Assembly (NCBI GenBank): GCA_013152475.1
Contig: JAADGH010000236.1
Span: 1 to 32,670, forward strand
Reading direction: 5' to 3'
Source: Planctomycetota bacterium
Lineage (GTDB): Bacteria; Planctomycetota; Brocadiia; JAADGH01
Length of the DNA stretch: 32,670 nt
In this document: positions 32,591 to 32,670 of the stretch, in pieces
Numbering within the stretch: the first letter of the stretch is position 1
Layout of the letters: every line of letters begins with the position of its first letter
The notes under the pieces: model-generated
The model's input: the letters and a program-made list of their open reading frames with translations, nothing else
Database searches by the model: none
Told to the model about the DNA's origin: nothing
Position numbers and translations under genes: made by a program

Positions 32591-32666
32591 TCCCCGATAG
32601 CTCAATTGGTAGAGCGGCTGGCTGTTAACCAGCAAGTTCGAGGTTCGAGTCCTCGTCGGGGAGCCA
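32591..32666 (+). tRNA. tRNA-Asn (anticodon GTT)
   Basis: The acceptor stem TCCCCGA (32591-32597) pairs with TCGGGGA (32656-32662). The discriminator is G and CCA is encoded (32664-32666). The D-arm is GCTC...GAGC. The anticodon stem GCTGG/CCAGC encloses loop CTGTTAA, with anticodon GTT at 32624-32626. The T-arm is CGAGG/CCTCG with loop TTCGAGT. All four stems pair fully. Confidence 0.97.
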
Positions 32667-32670
32667 GATT

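Noticed and set aside
1..32670. CRISPR arrays, insertion sequences, prophage or defence genes
   Set aside because: No regularly spaced direct repeats, transposase, integrase, phage structural or defence-type genes were seen on either strand.

Overview
The window is GC-rich and gene-dense. It carries 19 protein-coding genes (the first cut by the left edge) and one tRNA. I read it as a chromosomal piece of an anaerobic or facultatively anaerobic member of the Planctomycetota or a related PVC-type lineage. That placement is an inference from several things: a four-subunit pyruvate:ferredoxin oxidoreductase, very large secreted beta-rich proteins, an RsgA with a basic N-terminal extension, a histidine-phosphatase-like protein lacking its catalytic histidine, and several families of short palindromic intergenic repeats. 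No rRNA or marker gene confirms it.

Layout. Positions 3-2813 (+): end of an S9/prolyl-oligopeptidase-like hydrolase, then hflK-hflC. 2814-3211: repeat-rich spacer with a candidate promoter. 3212-7864 (+): a 1550-residue secreted multidomain protein ending in a beta-propeller. 8025-9575 (-): a secreted protein of unknown function, convergent with the previous gene. 9767-14352 (+): an apiosidase-like (DUF4038-type) glycoside hydrolase, then a tandem pair of paralogous amidohydrolases. 23229-14362 (-): a 1965-residue secreted protein, then the tight set rsgA, an MBL-fold hydrolase and a nitrilase-superfamily amidase. 23619-29212 (+): gap, pgk, rpe, a degenerate histidine phosphatase, accD and an M24-fold protein. 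29447-32543 (+): a por operon in the order gamma, delta, alpha, beta. 32591-32666 (+): tRNA-Asn.

Functionally the right third is core carbon metabolism. GapDH and Pgk run lower glycolysis, Rpe links it to pentose phosphates, Por makes acetyl-CoA with reduced ferredoxin, and AccD commits acetyl-CoA to fatty acids. The left two thirds is accessory: envelope proteolysis control and large secreted or cytoplasmic proteins likely devoted to glycan turnover.

The most interesting signals are: (1) a tandem amidohydrolase pair in which the second copy has lost four of the five usual metal-site residues at aligned positions; (2) a recurrent theme of degenerate active sites, in the histidine phosphatase, the M24 protein and a variant MBL motif; (3) a 44-bp near-perfect palindrome sitting in frame inside a coding sequence; (4) a double-hairpin intergenic repeat with two compensatory base-pair changes between its copies; (5) a set of clear sigma70-type promoters (TTGACA/TTGACT, 15-18 bp spacers) that also help decide several gene starts.
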